From positions 9,051,001 to 9,115,000 of the forward strand of contig NZ_CP108427.1 of the NCBI RefSeq assembly GCF_035982055.1: a stretch of DNA of 64,000 nucleotides. Reading direction: 5' to 3'. The notes under the pieces were generated by a model. The model saw nothing but the letters and a program-made list of their open reading frames with translations, was not told the origin of the DNA and did not search any database. A program made the position numbers and the translations under genes. Of this stretch, positions 25,752 through 34,064 are shown piece by piece (the first letter of the stretch is position 1; the number at the start of each line of letters is the position of its first letter). Source of the stretch: Streptomyces sp. NBC_01288. Lineage in GTDB: Bacteria; Actinomycetota; Actinomycetes; Streptomycetales; Streptomycetaceae.

Positions 25752-26438
25752 ATGTCCGTGCTGACCTTCGAACTGCCCGACGGATCGACCCGCGAGGTCG
25801 ATGTCGTCCAGGTCCTCAACGCCGGGTACGCCGGGCGCAGCCAGGACGATGTCGCCGCGCACGTCGCCGAACTCGCCGAGCTGGGCGTGCCGGGTCCGTC
25901 CGTGACGCCGGCGCTCTATCCCGTCTCCCCGTACCTCGCCCAGCAGACGGAGCGGGTCGCGGTCCAGCACGGGCGCACGTCCGGCGAGGCCGAGTGGGCG
26001 CTGGTCGTCGCGGAGGGCGGGGAGCTGCTGCTGACCGCCGCGTGCGATCACACCGACCGCGAGCTGGAGGTGCACGGGGTGGCGTGGAGCAAGAACGCGG
26101 GCCCGGACGTCCTCGCGCGCCGCGCCTGGCGGCTGGCCGATGTGGAGTCCCGGCTCGACGAACTCACCCTGCGCGCGTGGGTCGGCCACGCCGGCACGGA
26201 GACCGAGATCCAGACCGGCACGCTGGCCGAACTTCTCACCCCGGGTTACTGGGTCGACGTCCTGCGGTCCCGCGGCGACCTGATCCCCGGGACCGTCCTG
26301 ATCTCCGGGACCATCCCCATGGCCGCGGGTGTCGACCAGTTCGCCGACAGCTGGCGCGTCGAACTGGCCGACCCGGCGGGCGGCGACGTCATCGGCCTCT
26401 CCTACGACGTCCGGCCGATGCCGGAGCCCATCGGCTGA
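25752..26438 (+). CDS. DUF2848 family protein
   Basis: 228-residue protein; MSVLTFELPDGSTREV, QTERVAVQHGRTSGEAEWALV and ACDHTDRELEVHGVAWSKNAGPD match what I remember of DUF2848, a family distantly related to fumarylacetoacetate-hydrolase-type enzymes. The conserved CDHTDRE segment and several acidic residues could form a metal site. GGGAG precedes the ATG. Divergent from the MHS transporter and, by shared operator, part of the same regulon. A hydrolase or hydratase acting on the amidase pathway's intermediate is a reasonable guess only. Confidence 0.72.
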   Translation: MSVLTFELPDGSTREVDVVQVLNAGYAGRSQDDVAAHVAELAELGVPGPSVTPALYPVSPYLAQQTERVAVQHGRTSGEAEWALVVAEGGELLLTAACDHTDRELEVHGVAWSKNAGPDVLARRAWRLADVESRLDELTLRAWVGHAGTETEIQTGTLAELLTPGYWVDVLRSRGDLIPGTVLISGTIPMAAGVDQFADSWRVELADPAGGDVIGLSYDVRPMPEPIG

Positions 26439-26442
26439 CGAG

Positions 26443-26508
26443 GTGAGGGAGTGGGAGTTGGGGGGCTACGGATGGTGTGAGGGAGTTACCAGGGCTGGGT
26501 GAGGGAGT
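26443..26508 (+). repeat. Three dispersed GTGAGGGAGT repeats
   Basis: GTGAGGGAGT occurs at 26443-26452, 26477-26486 and 26499-26508 in the gap between convergent genes. Purine-rich, no hairpin partner seen. Function unknown. Confidence 0.6.
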
Positions 26509-26510
26509 CG

Positions 26511-27038
26511 CTAGGGGAAGTACAGTGCCGCCTTCTCCAGGACGTGCCCGGTGAACATCCCGCCGTACATGCTCCCGCCCCGGTACATGGTGACCCGGGT
26601 GACTCCCGATCCCGACGTCTCCACGGTGATGGGCCGCCCGATCAGGGATGTTCCGAGGACCCGGGCGTCCTTGGCGGCCCAGGTCCGCGCGTCGGGCCGG
26701 GCGGTGCCGGTGACCAGTGCGGGCAGGATCAGCGCGGCGTTGCGGGCGCCGGACAGTCCGCCCCGGAGGTTCTTCGCGTAGTCCAGGGCCCACCCGGTGT
26801 ACTCGGTCAGCAAGGCCTGGTCGACCTGGGGGACCGAGGCGGCGAGGACGAACAGTTCCGCCTTGGTGCCGAACCACCGTGCCTTGCGGTCCGACCGGCT
26901 GCCTATCATCACCGGGCGGTCGCGCCAGGTGGTCCCGGTCACCACCGACCCGTCGGCGGCGAGCCGTTCACGGAGTCCAGCCAGGTAGGAGTCGGCCGCG
27001 CCGGTCGCCGGTGCCGGGTCGCTCTGATGTTGAGTCAT
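26511..27038 (-). CDS. Hypothetical protein
   Basis: 175-residue protein starting MTQHQSDPAPATGAADSYLAGLRERLAADG, with GGAAG 8 nt upstream. The body (WRDRPVMIGSRSDRKARWFGTKAELFVLAASVP; YTGWALDYAKNL; YRGGSMYGGMFTGHVLEKAALYFP) is soluble and well composed, codon use is normal for the window, and no motif is recognised. The longer open frame upstream has no ribosome site. Function unknown. Confidence 0.7.
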   Translation of the reverse strand: MTQHQSDPAPATGAADSYLAGLRERLAADGSVVTGTTWRDRPVMIGSRSDRKARWFGTKAELFVLAASVPQVDQALLTEYTGWALDYAKNLRGGLSGARNAALILPALVTGTARPDARTWAAKDARVLGTSLIGRPITVETSGSGVTRVTMYRGGSMYGGMFTGHVLEKAALYFP

Positions 27039-27192
27039 ACGGGGATCTTCCGTCACATCAAGGCCGGGGCACAGCGGATTCCTCGATTTCGGCGACCGGG
27101 CTCCGGTCGCCGGAGTTCGGTCAACAGCCGCTCCCACGGCCCTACTTCACGCCTCCCGTGTCCCTGCTTCGTCCAGGAGACCTCTGCCGGAA

Positions 27193-27306
27193 GTGGCCGT
27201 CCGCGCCCGCGAGGTACGCGACAGCGCGCGCATCGGTGACCTGCCGGCCCTCGTGGGCGCCCTCGCCGTGGCCGGCGAGACCGCCGACGAGGAGCGGCCC
27301 GAGTGA
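27193..27306 (+). pseudogene. Short ORF, possible gene remnant
   Basis: GTG-initiated 37-codon frame (VAVRAREVRDSARIGDLPALVGALAVAGETADEERPE) with AGGAG 12 nt upstream. The composition looks like real protein (amphipathic helix, normal third-position GC), but it is too short to place. It could be a small gene or the C-terminal remnant of a longer one. Confidence 0.3.
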
Positions 27307-27462
27307 CTGCTGCGGTCGGCGGTGAAGGTGTTTTCAGGACATGGCCGGCGCGACCGCGCCCGACCGGATATTCCGATCTTTCGGTGGCCGAAATTCAATG
27401 GTGTCCGTTCCGGCGAGAGTGTCGGCTTGGTGATGGGGAAGCAGAGAATCGGCCGATGTTCG

Positions 27463-27488
27463 TTGCTGTTGTCTGTTGCTGTTGTCTG
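27463..27488 (+). repeat. Perfect tandem 13-bp repeat
   Basis: TTGCTGTTGTCTG occurs twice head to tail in the A+T-richer upstream region of the response regulator gene. Confidence 0.9.
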
Positions 27489-27502
27489 TGACGGGTACCG
27501 GC

Positions 27503-27517
27503 GTGATCGACGATCAC
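27503..27517. promoter_or_regulatory. GTGATC-GAC-GATCAC palindrome
   Basis: Perfect 6+6 inverted repeat with a 3-nt centre, about 160 bp upstream of the TTA-containing response regulator gene. Candidate operator; binding protein unknown. Confidence 0.4.
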
Positions 27518-27677
27518 GGAATACATCCGCGATTTTCCAGGTGGTTCACTTCGCGGGTGGTACGCCTTTGCAAGCACTTGGTTGCGACCGTGTAACTTTG
27601 GATCTTATGCTCGTCAACAAATTGTGTCGGTCGTCGGTGTCGGAAAATGTCGCGGGAGAGTCGGGAGACGCGGATCA

Positions 27678-28343
27678 ATGGCAATGACAGTGCTCGTGTG
27701 CGATTCGGTTCCTGTCGTGCGGGACGGCCTCAAATCTCTCCTTTCCGCGGCGCCGGACGTGACGAGAGTCTCCGCGACCGGCAGTGCCGTCGAATGTCTC
27801 GTGATGACCCGGAAATTAAAGCCCGACGTGTTGATAACCGACCTCAGTCCCGAAGGCATGGACGGGATCGATTTCGTTCACCGGGTGATCCGGGAGAACG
27901 CGCGGGAGCGGGACGGGCGGCCCGGGGTCGTGGTCTTCGCCAGTGACATGACGGACCGGGTCATCGAGAGCCTGTTACGGGCCGGAGCGATCACCCTCCT
28001 CGAAAAGGAGACCGGGCGCGAAATGCTTCTCACCGCGGTGAGGGCGGCGGCCCGGGGCGAGGTCATGCTCGCGCCCCATGTGACCGGAAGGCTCGTCCGC
28101 TGGTTCAGGAGCCGGGAGTTCGGGCCGGATCGCGACCCCGATCCCCAGGTCGAGTCACTCACCCCGCGCGAGCGGGAGATCCTCGTGCTCGTGGGGGAGG
28201 GCCTGCCGATCGAGGAGATCGCCGCGAAGCTCGTCATCGGCTCGGCGACCGTCCGTACGCACATCTACCGGCTGCGGCACAAGCTCAACGTGCGGGACCG
28301 CGCTCAGCTCGTCTCCTTCGCCCACAGCGCCGGCTTGCTCTGA
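27678..28343 (+). CDS. Orphan LuxR-type response regulator with two TTA codons
   Basis: 221-residue regulator: receiver-like domain with Asp55 (VLITDLSPEGMDG), a conserved-Lys-like position in LLEKETG, and a C-terminal LuxR helix-turn-helix (LTPREREILVLVGEGLPIEEIAAKLVIGSATVRTHIYRLRHKL). The usual N-terminal DD pair is CD here, so Mg binding and phosphorylation may be altered. No kinase adjoins. Leu47 and Leu100 are TTA codons (27816-27818, 27975-27977), implying bldA-dependent translation typical of secondary-metabolism regulators. Placed just left of the exporter and carrier-protein cluster. Its last 40 bp overlap the exporter gene tail to tail. Confidence 0.88.
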   Translation: MAMTVLVCDSVPVVRDGLKSLLSAAPDVTRVSATGSAVECLVMTRKLKPDVLITDLSPEGMDGIDFVHRVIRENARERDGRPGVVVFASDMTDRVIESLLRAGAITLLEKETGREMLLTAVRAAARGEVMLAPHVTGRLVRWFRSREFGPDRDPDPQVESLTPREREILVLVGEGLPIEEIAAKLVIGSATVRTHIYRLRHKLNVRDRAQLVSFAHSAGLL

Positions 28344-29353
28344 TCACTCTTCTCGTTCCGGCTGCCCTGAGAGGGTTCCTCACTGCCCTCAGGGAGTTCC
28401 TCGTCGGACTCCGCCGACGGTGAACCCGGTAGCTCGATCAGGAACATCGCCGCCACCACCAACGCCCCGCCGACCAGCGTGGAGACCGTGAGGCGTTCGC
28501 CGCCGACGAGCACGGCGAACAGGCCCGCGAAGACCGGCTCCATGGTCAGGACCACCGCGGCCTGCGTCGCGGTCACATGCTTCTGCGCCCACGTCTGCAC
28601 CATGTACGCGAACGCCGAGGCCAGCACCGCCGTGACGAGGACCGCCATCCAGGTGCTGCCGCTCTGGGGCGGCCGTACGCCATGAGGGACCGCGCCGATC
28701 AGACACATCACCGACGCCGTCGTCAGCTGGACCACGGTGAGGGCGTAGGCGTCCCGGCCCGGGGACCAGCGGCCCAGCGCCAGCAGGTGCAGCGCGAAGA
28801 AGACCGCGCACAGCAGCGTGAGCGCCTCACCCGAACCGAACGAGACCCCGCTGAGCGTGATCAGCGCCAGGCCCGCGGTCGCCGTCATGGCCGCTGCCCA
28901 GGCCGTCAGGGACAGGTGCTGGCGGAACAACGCCCAGGCCAGCAGCGGGGTGATCACCACGAACAGGCCGGTCAGGAATCCGCTGACGGCCGCCGACGTG
29001 TGCTGCAGGCCGAGGGTCTGGAGGATGTACGACATCCCCAGCAGGAACCCCGCCCCCGCACCGCGCGCCAGCGTGCCCCGGTCGATACGCCGTAGGACCG
29101 ACGGGCGGATCGCCGCCATCACCACCGCGGCGAGGGCGAACCGCCAGGTCAGGAAGTCGAAGACGGGCATGCCCACGGTGGCGTCCTTGACCACCAGGAA
29201 CGTGGCGCCCCAGACGGCCGTGACGAGCAACAGCCCGACCACGGCGGTCAGTCGTAACCTGCTGTGCGCCGGATCGCTGTGCGCCGGATCGCCGCGCACC
29301 GAATCGTCGCGCGCCGGCCGGAGCCGGAACCTGCCGTTCATGACGCCGTTCAT
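28304..29353 (-). CDS. DMT-superfamily (EamA) transporter with a TTA codon
   Basis: 349-residue, ten-helix drug/metabolite transporter with two EamA repeats (LLLVTAVWGATFLVVKDATVGMPVFDFLTWRFALA and the ATQAAVVLTMEPVFAGLFAVLVGGERL half). The start overlaps the MarR stop (ATGA) and AAAGGA precedes it. Residues 23-31 contain a DPAHSDPAHS duplication. Leu33 is a TTA codon (complement 29255-29257), so expression should depend on bldA. MarR-DMT pairing and position suggest an exporter for the neighbouring pathway's product, i.e. self-protection (inference). Confidence 0.88.
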   Translation of the reverse strand: MNGVMNGRFRLRPARDDSVRGDPAHSDPAHSRLRLTAVVGLLLVTAVWGATFLVVKDATVGMPVFDFLTWRFALAAVVMAAIRPSVLRRIDRGTLARGAGAGFLLGMSYILQTLGLQHTSAAVSGFLTGLFVVITPLLAWALFRQHLSLTAWAAAMTATAGLALITLSGVSFGSGEALTLLCAVFFALHLLALGRWSPGRDAYALTVVQLTTASVMCLIGAVPHGVRPPQSGSTWMAVLVTAVLASAFAYMVQTWAQKHVTATQAAVVLTMEPVFAGLFAVLVGGERLTVSTLVGGALVVAAMFLIELPGSPSAESDEELPEGSEEPSQGSRNEKSDQSKPALWAKETS

Positions 29354-29898
29354 GACGGTCCTTTCGTCCGGATGACGACCGCGCCGTCGACTGCCGTGTC
29401 GACCGGGCACGTCTGCTTGGGGCACTCGTCCAGGGCGCACATGCGGCAGATGCGTTGGCCGTGATCGGCGTCGGTCGTCAGATGGGCCAGCATCCGTTCC
29501 AGGAGGCCGGTCAGCACCGTTCTCTCGCGCGGTCGGAGCACGGACATCGCGTCCTCCATCAGACCGCCGCGCAGCTCCAGTAGCCGCTTCGCCTCACGTG
29601 TTCCCTCCGACGTGAGGAAGATGGCCACCTTCCGGCCGTTGGCCCCCGGTTCCCGCCGCGCCTTGCCGTCGCGTTCGAGCCGGTCGACCAGGCGGGTGGC
29701 CGCGGACTGTGTCAGACCGAGCGGCCCGGAGATCTGGTCGACGCCCGCGCCGGGCTCCTGCAACAGGTACGTGAGCGCGGCCGGCGTCGCCCCGCTCTGC
29801 CCGGACGTGCTCTCGCTCGCCACCCGCTGCGCGTCGCCCAGCGCGGTGACCAGAGCCCCGAGCAGGTTTCCGGTACGGCCGTCCAGTGAAGCGTCCAT
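29350..29898 (-). CDS. MarR-family regulator with C-terminal cysteine cluster
   Basis: 182-residue MarR winged-helix regulator: DQISGPLGLTQSAATRLVDRLERDGKARREPGANGRKVAIFLTSEG is the recognition helix and wing. The C-terminus adds CRMCALDECPKQTC (four Cys as C-x2-C-x4-C-x4-C), which could bind zinc or sense thiol reactivity. MDASLDG is chosen because the promoter predicts transcription starting at this ATG; upstream ATGs lie in the operator. Encodes the likely repressor of the co-transcribed EamA exporter. Confidence 0.87.
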   Translation of the reverse strand: MDASLDGRTGNLLGALVTALGDAQRVASESTSGQSGATPAALTYLLQEPGAGVDQISGPLGLTQSAATRLVDRLERDGKARREPGANGRKVAIFLTSEGTREAKRLLELRGGLMEDAMSVLRPRERTVLTGLLERMLAHLTTDADHGQRICRMCALDECPKQTCPVDTAVDGAVVIRTKGPS

Positions 29899-29905
29899 AC
29901 CATCG

Positions 29906-29934
29906 ACCATGCATGACTCATGCATGAGTGTCAA
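29906..29934 (-). promoter_or_regulatory. MarR promoter with overlapping palindromes
   Basis: On the minus strand TTGACA (complement 29929-29934) is followed after 17 nt by CATGGT (complement 29906-29911). Between them lies the 19-bp palindrome CATGCATGACTCATGCATG (29908-29926, centre C29917) and, overlapping it, the 14-bp palindrome ACTCATGCATGAGT (29916-29929). Binding here would block RNA polymerase; classic MarR autoregulation. Confidence 0.75.
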
Positions 29935-29942
29935 CGGCAGGG

Positions 29943-30722
29943 TCAGCCCCGCGGTGACAGCCGGTGCCGGTGCAGCTCCTCGTAGTACGGCAGCTGCCGG
30001 CGGTGGAAGTCCGCCAGCGTCGGATGGTTGTCCACGGTGAACTCGTACTCCCGGGGGGCACGTGTGAAGCCGGCGCTCCGGCCCGCGTCCTGGTGCCACT
30101 GCGGGGCCTTGCGCCACTCCTCGCGCATCCCGGTCGCCCAGTTCAGGGTGCCGGGGAGGAAGGGGAGTCCGACCTGGGCGCAGTACTCCCTGACGGTCTC
30201 GGCGGGGTGGTCGAGCAGGTCGTCGGAGTCCACCACCACGGGTACGTCACCGGTCGCCGTACCGACCGCCTCGAACAGTTCGTGCAGCCGCCCGAAGCCG
30301 ATGTCGTCGGCCGTGACGTCGGGGTTGAGTGCGTAGTGGGAGGCGATGACCTCGTCCGGCTTCCGGATGATGAACGTGTGCCGGGCCTCCGTCAGGAAGC
30401 GCTGGTCCGCCAGCACCTCCGGGAAGCGGAAGTCCGTCGTGTCCTTGAAGAAGACCGGGGTGGTCCGGGCCAGTCCGCGAATGGCCTCGATCAGCCCCGT
30501 CTCCGTCTCGATCACACGTCCCGCCACCTCGGTCGAACCGAAGTCCGCCAGGTGTGAGAAGGGCTCGTGCAGCGTGGTGAGGTCCTCGCGCTCCATCATC
30601 ATGCGGAGGAACGCGGTGGAACGGGATCGGGGTGCGCTCCACATCGCGATAATGCGCGGGTTCTCGGGCCGGTTTGAATTGTTTGTCCGGTTCGGATTGT
30701 TCTCTCGGTTCGGATTCTTCAT
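29943..30722 (-). CDS. Sulfotransferase-family protein
   Basis: 259-residue PAPS-dependent sulfotransferase candidate. The PAPS-binding P-loop-like motif is IIAMWSAPRSRSTAFLRMM (about 24-42); further features are HTFIIRKPDEVIASHY (the 3'-phosphate-binding Arg/Ser region), VVVDSDDLLDHP and WRKAPQWHQDAGRS. AAAGGAGG precedes the ATG. Residues 2-22 are an Asn-rich near-repeat (NPNREN-NPNRTN-NSNRPEN). Divergent from the carrier-protein operon that contains its PAPS supply, so it very probably sulfates that pathway's hydroxylated intermediate before aziridine formation. Confidence 0.8.
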   Translation of the reverse strand: MKNPNRENNPNRTNNSNRPENPRIIAMWSAPRSRSTAFLRMMMEREDLTTLHEPFSHLADFGSTEVAGRVIETETGLIEAIRGLARTTPVFFKDTTDFRFPEVLADQRFLTEARHTFIIRKPDEVIASHYALNPDVTADDIGFGRLHELFEAVGTATGDVPVVVDSDDLLDHPAETVREYCAQVGLPFLPGTLNWATGMREEWRKAPQWHQDAGRSAGFTRAPREYEFTVDNHPTLADFHRRQLPYYEELHRHRLSPRG

Positions 30723-30956
30723 CGGTCCTCCTTTCTCTTTCGGACCGTAGCACTGAGACGGTGTGCTGTTGAAGGGTGCGTCCGGCGTCATCATTCTGAT
30801 TACGGCGTGAGCTGCGGGCCTTCGTCGGATTATTAGCCGTACGGCTGTTGCCGTCCTCGAAATTGGCACGCCGATGTAATCGTCTCGGGGAGGTTTCCCG
30901 GAGGTACGAGTGTTTGACTCCAGGGAGACGAGATCCCTACGAGCAGGGGAGTGATC
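30723..30956. promoter_or_regulatory. Divergent promoter region of the sulfotransferase gene and carrier-protein operon
   Basis: 234 bp. It contains the perfect 12-bp palindrome AGCCGTACGGCT (30835-30846), a rightward promoter candidate TTGACT (30914-30919) - N18 - TACGAG (30938-30943), and an AGGGA-N7-TCCCT repeat (30922-30938) between them. The promoter places the start near 30950, close to the first gene. Confidence 0.5.
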
Positions 30957-31577
30957 GTGATCGATACCTCGGCTGCCTCGGCCTATCGCGCCGTGGATCT
31001 GGCGCCGTACTCCAACAACGTCGGCATTTCCGCCGCCGGGCACACCTCGCGGGGTGCTTTCAATGTCTGGGGCAACTCGTTCCCGGCGGAACACCTGCCG
31101 GAATCGGGGGCTCCGGTGAGCGTCGGCGATGTTCCGTTCTGTTTCCCGCGGGTGGGGGTGGGAGACGACAACGTGCGCTGCGACGGGCAGTTCATCGCGG
31201 TCGAGGCGGGGCGTTTTGACTGGCTGCATCTGCTGACCGCGTCCGAACGGCGATCCGAGGACGTCGTGGAGATGCACTTCGCGGACGGCAGCGTCGATCC
31301 CGAGTGGCTGCGCGTCTCGGACTTCTGGGCCGCGCCCGCGTGGTTCGGCGAGACGACCGCGTTCGCGACGCCCGTGATGCACTATCCGCACCATGTCCAG
31401 CGGGGCGTTTCGGCCATGCTGTGGTCGCAGCGCGTCCCCGTCACCCGCCGGGCGGACCTGAGCGGATTCCGGCTGCCGCGTCATGCCGCCGTCCACGTCT
31501 TCGCCGCGACCTTGCAGAAGGCCGCGTTCTCGCGGGAGCCCGTCACCATCGCCCCGGAGGCCGGCCATGACCAGTGA
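30957..31577 (+). CDS. Small unknown protein, candidate aziridine-forming subunit
   Basis: 206-residue soluble protein beginning MIDTSAASAYRAVDLAPYSNNVGISAAG (GTG start with AGGGGAG 5 nt upstream; a GTG two codons earlier is also possible). Predicted beta-rich; DLAPYSNNVGIS...FNVWGNSFPAEHLP resembles the opening of a beta-sandwich domain found at the ends of some glycosidases, but no catalytic motif is known. It overlaps the next gene by 11 bp, so the two are co-expressed subunits. Beside a sulfotransferase and a LysW pathway, the pair corresponds in position and size to Vzb10/11 and AziU3/AziU2, reported to form aziridine by sulfate elimination. Homology is inferred from context, not demonstrated. 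Confidence 0.65.
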   Translation: MIDTSAASAYRAVDLAPYSNNVGISAAGHTSRGAFNVWGNSFPAEHLPESGAPVSVGDVPFCFPRVGVGDDNVRCDGQFIAVEAGRFDWLHLLTASERRSEDVVEMHFADGSVDPEWLRVSDFWAAPAWFGETTAFATPVMHYPHHVQRGVSAMLWSQRVPVTRRADLSGFRLPRHAAVHVFAATLQKAAFSREPVTIAPEAGHDQ

Positions 31578-32640
31578 CTTCGCGACGCCCGCGGTGACCG
31601 ACTCCGTACCGGACTCCGTCCAGACCGAGGCACCCCTCCTCTGGTACCGGGACCCGATCAGCTGCCTCCAGTCCACCTTCGCGTCGGTGCTGGCCCGGGC
31701 CGGTATGAACCCGCTGTTCGCGCTCGGCGCCGGCTGGGAGTTCCTGTACGTCCCGGACGACGTGCGGTCGGAGGAGTTCTACTACCCCTGCCGCTACGAG
31801 GGCGACCTGGGCCGCAGCCTCTTCCCCCACCACGACGTGAGTTCCTCGTGGTGGCGCCCGGCGGACCCGGACGATCCGCTGCGCGAGATACGCGAGGCGA
31901 TGACGGAGGGGCGGCTGGTCATCGCCGCCGTGGACAACTTCTTCCTCCCGTTCAGGCCCGCCTTCGGCGATGTCCACGCCGCACATCTACTGGTCGTCCA
32001 CGGCCTCGACGAGCGGCGCGGGCTCGTTCACGTCTCCGACGCCATGCCGCCCGCGTTCCAAGGGCCCATCCCGCTCGACGACTTCCTGAAGAGCTGGGGG
32101 TCGGCGAACCCGCAGGATCAACAGGACGCGTTCTTCAGCGATTCGGAGATCAGCCGCCGCTGTCTGTCCGTGTCGGTCGGATCCGCCGGAAGCGGTGGCG
32201 CCGACCCAGGTCCCGAGCAACTCGCCGGCTGGCTGCGGGCCAACCTGGAGCGGTTCGACGACCCCGGCACCGTCGCCGGACTCGGCGGACTGGCCGGACT
32301 CGACGGCTGTCTCAGCGAGTTGACCTTCCGGGCGCGAGCCGGTGAGGTGCGCGCGCTGCAGGAGCTGTACCCCTTCGGCTGGGGCATGCAGGCCCAAGCC
32401 GCCCTGCACGGCGAGCTGTTGCGCGACCGGGGGGCCGCGTGGCGGTCACCGGCGCTGGCCGGAGCCGGGCGGGCCGTGGAGAGCGTGGCCCACGCGTGGA
32501 CCCCGCTGCGGATCACCGCCGCCCACGGACTCGACGACCCGGCCGCCGCGGCGGACGACCTGCACCGGCACGCGGGAGTCCTGCGCTGGCGCCACACCGA
32601 GGCGATCGAATCCGTCCGGCGGGCCCTGGACGAGCTGTGA
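31567..32640 (+). CDS. BtrH-N-like protein, candidate aziridine-forming partner subunit
   Basis: 357-residue protein. The N-terminal half resembles the papain-like BtrH_N fold: Cys33 in [18 protein letters not shown], His137/His140 in [14 protein letters not shown], Asp158 in VHVSDAMPP. The C-terminal half is helical. In butirosin synthesis BtrH transfers an acyl group from a carrier protein, so an alternative role is releasing or transferring the LysW-bound product. Overlap with the preceding gene and the sulfotransferase next door favour the two-subunit aziridine enzyme. Distinguishing the two needs a profile search against AziU2/Vzb11. Confidence 0.65.
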   Translation: MTSDFATPAVTDSVPDSVQTEAPLLWYRDPISCLQSTFASVLARAGMNPLFALGAGWEFLYVPDDVRSEEFYYPCRYEGDLGRSLFPHHDVSSSWWRPADPDDPLREIREAMTEGRLVIAAVDNFFLPFRPAFGDVHAAHLLVVHGLDERRGLVHVSDAMPPAFQGPIPLDDFLKSWGSANPQDQQDAFFSDSEISRRCLSVSVGSAGSGGADPGPEQLAGWLRANLERFDDPGTVAGLGGLAGLDGCLSELTFRARAGEVRALQELYPFGWGMQAQAALHGELLRDRGAAWRSPALAGAGRAVESVAHAWTPLRITAAHGLDDPAAAADDLHRHAGVLRWRHTEAIESVRRALDEL

Positions 32641-32723
32641 ACTCCCGTTCCCCGCACACCACTTCAACGACGAACGGTGAGCTGAGCCGAGAGACGGACG
32701 CAGAGCCGAGCCGAGAGGACGAC

Positions 32724-34064
32724 ATGAGCAAGCTCGCAGTACTGGGCGGAACAGCCGCCGTACCACCGGCACGACGTCAGGTCGAGTGGCCGGTGATCGA
32801 GGACGACGACCGCAAGGCCGTGCTCGACGCGCTGGACGGCGGTCGGCTGGTCTCCGACACCGACGGAGAGACGCCGGTGAGCCTGCTGGAGCGCGAGTGG
32901 GCCGAGCGGTTCGGCTACGGCCACTGTGTCGCCGTGGCCAACGGAACCGCCGCGCTCTCGCTGGCCCTGGCCGCGCTCGGCGTCGGACCGGGTGCCGAAG
33001 TCATCGTCCCCGCACTGAGTTTCATCGCCACCGGACTCGCCCCGCTGCACAACCTGGCCGTGCCCGTTTTCGCCGACATCGACCCGGTGACCTTCACCAT
33101 CGACCCGGACGACATCGAGCGGCGCATCACGCCGAGGACCGCCGCGATCATCCCCGTCCATCTGCACGGTGCCCCCGCCGACATGGACCGGATCAACCAA
33201 CTCGCGCGCCGGCACGGCCTCGCCGTGATCGAGGACGCCGCGCAGGCGCCCGGAGCGACGTACCGGGGGCGTCCGGTGGGCGGGTTGGGGGACATGGGGG
33301 CGTTCAGTCTCCAGGTCACCAAGAACATCCCCACCTGCGGAGAGGGCGGTCTGCTGGTGACCGGTGACGCCGGCCTCGCGCAGTCCGCGCGCCGGGCACG
33401 GCAGTTCGGCGAGGACATCGAGAGCGGCAAGGACCGCGACTACGTCTCCCACCGGCTCGGCTGGAACCACAAGATAAACGCCCTCCAAGCAGCCTTCACC
33501 CGGGCGCAGTTGACCCGATTCGACGGCTACGAGCGGTCCCGGCAGCGCAACATCACCCGTTTCCTGGACCGGATCTCCGAGCTGCCGGGACTGACCGTGC
33601 CCACCGCGCCGCCCGGCACCACCCATGTCTGGCACATCCTGCGCTTCCGCCTCGACCCGGCCGCCGCCGGTCTGCCCGGCGTCACCCCGGAGCGCTTCCG
33701 TGACGCGTTGCGGCGGGTGATGCGGGCCGAAGGGGTGCCGATGTCGCGGTACCAGCTGATGCCACTGCCGGACCAGACCGTCTTCCGGGACCGGACCGGG
33801 TTCGGACACGGATATCCCTGGGCGGCACTCCAGGACGAAGCCGAAGGAGCCCAAGGGCGAGACGGAGAAGGGGAGTTCACCGGTTCTCCGGCCCAGGACG
33901 ACGACTACCCCGTCACCCGTGATGTCCTCCGCGACTCCCTCACCCTCCAGAAGCGGCACCTCAACCCCGGCAGCGGTGAACTCCTCGACCGTTACGCCGA
34001 CGCCTTCGAGAAGACCTGGCAACACCTCGACGTGGTGGGGCAGTTCGCGGGGGTGAGCGCATGA
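32724..34064 (+). CDS. DegT/DnrJ/EryC1-family PLP aminotransferase
   Basis: 446-residue PLP-dependent aminotransferase. The aldimine-forming Lys is Lys200 ([15 protein letters not shown]); [11 protein letters not shown] binds the phosphate and EDAAQAPGA holds the pyridine-binding Asp. A 40-residue insertion near 375-410 ([24 protein letters not shown]) is unusual and acidic. In related carrier-protein pathways an aminotransferase aminates the ketone made by the transketolase, giving the C6 amino group; that role is inferred. GAGAGGAC precedes the ATG; ATGA overlap with the next gene. Confidence 0.92.
   Translation: MSKLAVLGGTAAVPPARRQVEWPVIEDDDRKAVLDALDGGRLVSDTDGETPVSLLEREWAERFGYGHCVAVANGTAALSLALAALGVGPGAEVIVPALSFIATGLAPLHNLAVPVFADIDPVTFTIDPDDIERRITPRTAAIIPVHLHGAPADMDRINQLARRHGLAVIEDAAQAPGATYRGRPVGGLGDMGAFSLQVTKNIPTCGEGGLLVTGDAGLAQSARRARQFGEDIESGKDRDYVSHRLGWNHKINALQAAFTRAQLTRFDGYERSRQRNITRFLDRISELPGLTVPTAPPGTTHVWHILRFRLDPAAAGLPGVTPERFRDALRRVMRAEGVPMSRYQLMPLPDQTVFRDRTGFGHGYPWAALQDEAEGAQGRDGEGEFTGSPAQDDDYPVTRDVLRDSLTLQKRHLNPGSGELLDRYADAFEKTWQHLDVVGQFAGVSA

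Larger units (their letters stand above)
27039..27677. other. 639-bp stretch without a confident gene
   Basis: The right half (about 27310-27660) is noticeably richer in A+T than its surroundings. It holds a short candidate ORF (27193-27306), a tandem repeat (27463-27488) and a palindrome (27503-27517), all listed separately. It probably contains a long upstream region for the response regulator at 27678. Confidence 0.7.
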
